Assembly: GCA_019307545.1 (NCBI GenBank)
Contig: JAFDJI010000204.1
Coordinates: 1 to 6,747 of the forward strand
DNA length: 6,747 nt
Origin: Deltaproteobacteria bacterium
Lineage (GTDB): Bacteria > Myxococcota_A > UBA796 > GCA-2862545
Direction of reading: 5' to 3'
Both the position numbers and the translations under genes were made by a program. The notes under the pieces are model-generated. The model had not been told where the DNA came from. It saw only the letters and a list, made by a program, of their open reading frames with translations, and did not search any database. Positions 5,422 to 6,747 of this stretch are shown here, piece by piece (within the stretch, counting starts at the first letter, position 1; each line of letters opens with the position of its first letter).

Positions 5422-5445
5422 CGCCCATATTGGCTCTCATGGGCG
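5422..5445. repeat. 7-bp inverted repeat in the gap upstream of the barrel gene
   Basis: CGCCCAT (5422-5428) and ATGGGCG (5439-5445) form a perfect inverted repeat with a 10-bp spacer. It overlaps a second, shorter one (GCCAA 5417-5421, TTGGC 5430-5434). It lies 41 bp upstream of the barrel start, within the 198-bp gap to the lipoprotein gene, where a promoter or operator is expected. No convincing -35/-10 pair was found. The rest of the gap holds a small dyad, AAACG-AA-CGTTT (5508-5519), and no clear terminator for the lipoprotein gene. Confidence 0.4.
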
Positions 5446-5579
5446 GGTTTCTGGTGCATATCGGCCGGCGTGGGAACCGGAAGGCGCCTGGAGGGGCCGC
5501 GACCTGCAAACGAACGTTTCCAGTTGGTCGACGGGCAACCGGGGTTGGCGTGGGAGCGTTCCGGGTCCCGTCCGGCCGT

Positions 5580-6746
5580 TCAGTCCCCGGCCGCGGTGGG
5601 GACGCAGGTGGACACACCGGCACCGACGATGACGTAGGGGAGGTTCGACCGCATCACGCCGTCCAACTCTCCCGTCTCCCGGTCGGATCGCACGACTTGT
5701 GAGTTGCCCGTGCCGTCGGTGATGAAGATGTAGAACTTCTCGCCCCAGTACGCGAACGCCCACGCGCGGGCGCCGCCCACGACGGTTCCGGCATCGATCA
5801 GGCCACCGAGCTGCTGACCGGAGTTGCGGTCGAGCTGCCGGATGGTCGCCGTGGTGCCGGGGAAGTACCCGAAAAGCTCGGCCTTGCCGTTGCCGGTGAA
5901 CTCCGGCGTGTACTCGGCGTCGGCCGGGACGGCGCCCAGGGTGGTGATCGCCAGCGTCTCGGGGTCGATGACGCCGAACATGCCGCCGGGCGCCGCGGTG
6001 GGCGACCCGCCCGAGACAAAGAGGTGCTCGGCTTCCCCTCCGGGCACGTCGGTCGAGAAACCCATGCCGAACACCGCCCACTCGCTCTGGGTGCCCGGCT
6101 GCAAGCGCTCGAACGCCGTGGGCTCGCACGACGCATCGGCGATGTTCACCTTGAAGACCTCGCCAGAGGTGTACAACACCCACGCGTACCCCTCCCGGTC
6201 CACCGTCATCGAGAACGGCGTGGGGGTTCCCGGCGCGTTCCAGCCGGGCACGTTGGGGTGCTCTGGCACGCAGGCGAGGTCCCCCACCACCTGGAACGGC
6301 TGGCCGCCGTCGTCGATCTCCCGGGGGTCGAAGCTGAGCAGCCGGTAGGCGTGGTCCACCACGTAGATCAGGTCCAGACCCTCCGCGGTGCACCCCACCT
6401 CGCACTCGCCGTCGGAGCACTCCAGGTCTTCGGGACACTCCTCGACGACCGCACCGAACCGACCGCCGACACGGCACTCGACCACGTTGTTTCCGTCGCA
6501 GGCGAGCCCGCCGTTGGCGGACGGGTCGCATGCGACGCACCCGAGACCCTCGAGGCAGGTCGCCGCGCAGTACTGCCTGCGCACCCACTCCCCGTCGATG
6601 CACCACTCGTAGTCGTGGTCGCCGGCGCAGCGTGCGTCCTCCTCGACGCACTCCAGGACCGTGTCGGTGTCGGTGTCCTCCGGATCGCACGACGCCCCCG
6701 CCGCGGCCGCGGCCAGGAGGACGGCACCGAGCAGACGTGTACGCAA
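5580..6746 (-). CDS. Putative lipoprotein with tandem Cys-rich modules and a propeller-like domain (at least 388 aa)
   Basis: The N-terminus (RTRLLGAVLLAAAAAGASC) is a lipoprotein-like signal peptide with a possible lipid-bearing Cys20. The -3 residue is Gly rather than the usual Leu, so the lipobox is imperfect. An Asp-Thr linker follows (24-29). Residues 33-119 contain 13 Cys in two similar modules: C40-x8-C49-x10-C60 with further Cys, and C83-x7-C91-x12-C104 with further Cys. From about residue 122 to the end, repeated segments look like beta-propeller blades: DLIYVVDHAYRLLSFDP, YAWVLYTSGEVFKVNI, GGMFGVIDPETL and WAFAYWGEKFYIFITDG. The protein should be anchored in the envelope and may bind a ligand or partner; no enzyme motif is seen. 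The only start inside the window is TTG at 6744-6746, one base from the window edge, so the true start may lie outside. Confidence 0.85.
   Translation of the reverse strand: MRTRLLGAVLLAAAAAGASCDPEDTDTDTVLECVEEDARCAGDHDYEWCIDGEWVRRQYCAATCLEGLGCVACDPSANGGLACDGNNVVECRVGGRFGAVVEECPEDLECSDGECEVGCTAEGLDLIYVVDHAYRLLSFDPREIDDGGQPFQVVGDLACVPEHPNVPGWNAPGTPTPFSMTVDREGYAWVLYTSGEVFKVNIADASCEPTAFERLQPGTQSEWAVFGMGFSTDVPGGEAEHLFVSGGSPTAAPGGMFGVIDPETLAITTLGAVPADAEYTPEFTGNGKAELFGYFPGTTATIRQLDRNSGQQLGGLIDAGTVVGGARAWAFAYWGEKFYIFITDGTGNSQVVRSDRETGELDGVMRSNLPYVIVGAGVSTCVPTAAGD
6661..6678. repeat. Short tandem hexamer repeat encoding the Asp-Thr linker
   Basis: GTGTCG occurs twice, followed by GTGTCC. On the minus strand this encodes three Asp-Thr pairs directly behind the putative lipidated Cys of the lipoprotein. 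Such linkers are common in surface lipoproteins, and the repeat could change length by slippage in steps of two residues. Confidence 0.75.
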
Positions 6747-6747
6747 G

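Noticed and set aside
5382..5459. N-terminal extension of the barrel protein to the ATG at 5459
   Set aside because: It would place 26 polar residues in front of a clear signal peptide. The ATG at 5381 has AGGAGG at 5 nt.
5525..5592. Possible terminator hairpin after the lipoprotein gene
   Set aside because: CGGCC/GGCCG around the stop codon gives only a 5-bp stem with an 11-nt loop, partly inside the gene, and no U-tract follows on the minus strand.
3981..5702. 573-codon open frame on the plus strand
   Set aside because: It is longer than any real gene here, but the translation is Gly/Arg/Asp-rich without motifs, and it lies over genes with signal peptides and a strong Shine-Dalgarno sequence.
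5437..6690. 417-codon open frame on the minus strand
   Set aside because: It is a shadow of the lipoprotein gene with an Arg/Gly-rich translation and no motif.

Overview
The window is high-GC DNA with lineage hints of a myxobacterium-like member of the Myxococcota. The hints are a lipoprotein with an Asp-Thr repeat linker, Cys-rich modules and a propeller-like domain, an Ala-rich secreted protein of no recognised family, and a barrel-like outer-membrane protein. No rRNA or other marker gene is present, so the assignment is an inference. There is no tRNA, rRNA, CRISPR array or transposase, and no gap between genes exceeds about 200 bases.

Left part (1-2103, plus strand). This part looks like an accessory segment and is less GC-rich at its promoters. 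It opens with a patatin-like phospholipase reduced to its N- and C-terminal ends (120-383). A two-gene operon follows. The first gene encodes an AbiEii/DUF6036-like nucleotidyltransferase (567-1181). It overlaps by 8 bp a gene for a winged-helix DNA-binding protein (1174-2103). The operon has a near-consensus sigma70-type promoter (TTGTCA, 17 bp, TAAGAT) that predicts a transcript starting at the ATG itself. The promoter lies between the arms of a perfect 9-bp inverted repeat. Together these suggest an autoregulated toxin-antitoxin-like or defence-like module, with the enzyme gene first. That is the reverse of the classical AbiE order. This is the most interesting content of the window.

Middle part (2090-4515). 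An alpha/beta-hydrolase (carboxylesterase type) on the minus strand ends inside the end of the winged-helix gene. Divergent from it, across a 194-bp gap with an 8-bp dyad, is a gene for a 492-residue exported protein built of repeated Cys/Ala-rich modules.

Right part (4512-6747, minus strand). A probable outer-membrane beta-barrel protein (289 aa from the preferred start) ends tail-to-tail with the 492-residue protein gene inside one CTAG. Upstream of it on the same strand is a putative lipoprotein with two Cys-rich modules followed by a propeller-like domain; its start is at or beyond the window edge. The three right-hand proteins are all predicted to act in the cell envelope, but nothing in the sequence shows that they work together.
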